Position numbers and translations under genes: made by a program
Assembly: GCF_949628215.1 (NCBI RefSeq)
Contig: NC_134277.1
Coordinates: 31,695,058-31,759,057 of the forward strand
Length of the DNA: 64,000 nt
Direction of reading: 5' to 3'
From: Phalacrocorax aristotelis
Lineage: Eukaryota; Chordata; Aves; Suliformes; Phalacrocoracidae
The notes under the pieces: model-generated
The model's database searches: none
What the model saw: the letters and a program-made list of their open reading frames with translations, nothing else
What the model was told of the DNA's origin: nothing
Shown: piece by piece, positions 62,343 to 64,000 of the stretch
Layout: each line of letters starts with the position of its first letter
Position numbering within the stretch: position 1 is the first letter of the stretch

Positions 62343-62357
62343 CCCCCCCCCCCCCCC
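62343..62357 (+). repeat. Poly(C) run, 15 C
   Basis: An uninterrupted C15 run inside the large ETV1 intron reads as G15 in the pre-mRNA. Confidence 0.95.
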
Positions 62358-63849
62358 AAAGAATATTCCAAAGAAAGATGAATGCTAGCAGCCAACTCAG
62401 ATTTAAAGTAATAGTATGCAATAAGGAGATCCTACTTCCTAGCCAAATATGAAGCATGCTTACAAAAGGGCCTTTTTTCACCCTTTAATTTAGCAGGATG
62501 AATAACGGTGCTTGTGAAGGTTGCAAGGGACTGGCAGTGCCTGAAGCTGAAGTCCCCTATTTATTATCCATTGCCACATTAACTATGCAGACAGTCTCCC
62601 CCATGCTGCTCTGTAAGACTAAAGATGCATGACTGCCAAAGGCATGTATCTCAGAATCTTCATCAATGAATGGGTTTAGTTCGAGATCTGATTCTTGTAA
62701 CCTGAACTTGTTTTCATCTTGTCTTATATTTCAACTTTGAGAAATATTTCACCCATGGTCCCATCCCTGTATAGGCCTAACTCAAATTTACCTAAGGATT
62801 GGTTCTTTACTTGTCAAGAGTAAGAAAGGAGAAAGCAGCTCTACTTTCCAAATTCCCCTGTTGTAAAACTGAGATAAATTCAAAACCAAGGGCTTTACAA
62901 CAATGATAACACAAAAAAAAAAAGCCCACTAAATAAACAATGTTAAGTTAGCTACAGAAAAGACAACAAAAACAAATTCTCCACTATATCCAATTGGAAG
63001 ATAGTTTGACATGGGCTAAACTTTCAAAGGACACCTCACCTCTGCTGCCTTGTAACCTTTGGTAAATAAACTGCAAAAGCATCTAACTAGAGACTAAACC
63101 AGCAGGAAAGCACTGCAGGTACTGCACCACCCAGAAGAGAGAGTCAGACTGAAGTCAGGGCCACCCATTCCCCTTGCCCAACTCAGGCTGCTTGTGTACG
63201 AAAGCATTGCATCCTCGTCCAGAAGCATGGTAAGGACTCACTGAAATACTTCCCTTTCAACACTGTGGCATACACAAAGCAGCACAGAAGCAGAGACTGA
63301 AGAGGAGCTGCAGAAATCACTTACACCGGAACTGAAAAATGTGTTTTGATTGCATTTTCTCAGCTCAGTACTGATGAACTGTTTACACCTAGCCCACTAA
63401 ATGCTGTTTTAACCTCAACTTCTCTCCATACTACCCTCCCAGTTTCCTTCTTGTTACTTGATAGTCATCACTGAACTCCTCTTTTGCTTCCCTAATTCTC
63501 TCTCTCTTTTCCCAAGTACAATATAAATATTAGATTTAAATTATGGCAAACATTTACAGTGTTATTCCCTTGATTTATGTTTTTATCCTTTCTACCGCTT
63601 ATCTTTCTATTTTGACCAGAAGCTATTGAGAGCAGGCTCTGCCACCACCTCCTCTGTTTTGTACAGTCTGTAGAGCAATAAGGCACCATTCCAGTTGCCC
63701 TATAAGCACAATCATAATAAACATTATTAATAGCAACAGCGTATTCTCTACATCAGCAACCTGGCATCACAGATTATATACCTCCACAAAACACAGCAGT
63801 ATGCACAATCTGAGAAGCTGACACCAATTTGGCTGATTCTTCTCCCTCA

Positions 63850-63945
63850 TTGGTTTTATAGCTGTATAAACCCCACTTCAGCGGAGTTACTCCTGATTTA
63901 AAGTAGTGCAAGCAAGAGGAGAAAGAGTCCTCTATTTCTGGCAGA
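63850..63945. repeat. Second copy of ancient palindromic amniote repeat
   Basis: The strings ggagttactcctgatttaaa, gtagtgcaagcaagaggaga follow the same old consensus as the fragment at 48180-48256 (ggagttactcctgatttacac ... gtgtaagtgagaggag). It is moderately diverged. The edges are approximate. Confidence 0.45.
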
Positions 63946-64000
63946 TAAATGAAAGTGCTCATAAAATGGAGCACACAAATTCAGAGGTCAGAGATGAGAT

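Larger units (their letters stand above)
51395..64000 (-). other. ETV1: ETV1 large intron, 5' end beyond window
   Basis: No exon for the next upstream ETV1 segment (human residues before 269) was found on the minus strand up to 64,000, so this intron is longer than 12.6 kb. It contains the main CR1 copy, two extreme homopolymer tracts (59038-59072, 62343-62357), old repeat fragments (near 59385-59440 and 63850-63945) and stretches that look unique and may be conserved (about 53280-53480, 57820-58260). None of the plus-strand ORFs inside has a recognisable domain. Confidence 0.75.

Noticed and set aside
51395..64000. Search for the next upstream ETV1 exon (human residues about 200-268)
   Set aside because: No minus-strand segment encoding the expected M-I-K-Q-E-P-R-D-F-A-Y-D-S region was found, so the exon is taken to lie outside the window.
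1..64000. Possible undescribed multi-gene system, CRISPR array, phage, integrated virus or tRNA/rRNA gene
   Set aside because: No regularly spaced repeats, LTR pairs, retroviral-type frames, tRNA-like cloverleaf or gene cluster was seen; the only confident gene is ETV1 and the only confident mobile elements are LINEs.

Overview
The window looks like a piece of a bird chromosome. It is AT-rich, intron-dominated vertebrate DNA. It carries 5'-truncated CR1 retroposons with the avian-type 3' tail (best copy 54896-55670, second copy 8795-8929) and the 3' half of one recognisable single-copy gene, ETV1 (ER81, PEA3-subfamily ETS transcription factor), on the minus strand. No prokaryotic operons, CRISPR arrays, phage genes or rRNA/tRNA genes are visible. 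Bird rather than other reptile is inferred from the CR1 type; the species cannot be named.

Layout. Positions 1 to about 36,300 are non-coding DNA on the 3' side of ETV1. In human, ETV1 lies between DGKB (5' side) and a gene-poor interval towards ARL4A (3' side), so this stretch is probably the start of that desert. It holds simple repeats, old LINE remnants, a G-rich quadruplex candidate, a perfect 12-bp inverted repeat, one unassigned 109-codon ORF next to a poly(A) tract, and possible conserved non-coding blocks. Positions about 36,315-38,941 are the likely ETV1 3' UTR. Five ETV1 coding exons follow on the minus strand, in transcript order 51394-51326, 48930-48862, 45797-45628, 41877-41776 and 39163-38942. 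They encode the last ~209 residues (human residue ~269 to the stop at 477), including the whole ETS DNA-binding domain. From 51,395 to the window end is one large intron (>12.6 kb); the N-terminal exons lie beyond 64,000.

How the parts fit. The exons join in phase (1-1, 1-1, 1-0, 0-0, 0-stop) and give an intact ETS domain with its three tryptophans, both GGA-contacting arginines, a PKA-type RRGS site, a SUMO-type V-K-Q-E site and a COP1-degron-like D-D-T-C-V-V-P-E motif. The one clear oddity is the 5' splice site after the exon at 51326-51394. At the phase-correct position the intron starts TT instead of GT, and the nearest GT (one base earlier) would shift the frame and stop inside the ETS domain. 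That is either a sequence error or a real splice-site change with exon skipping or a downstream donor. I found no new multi-gene system here; the remaining interest is regulatory or repeat-related.
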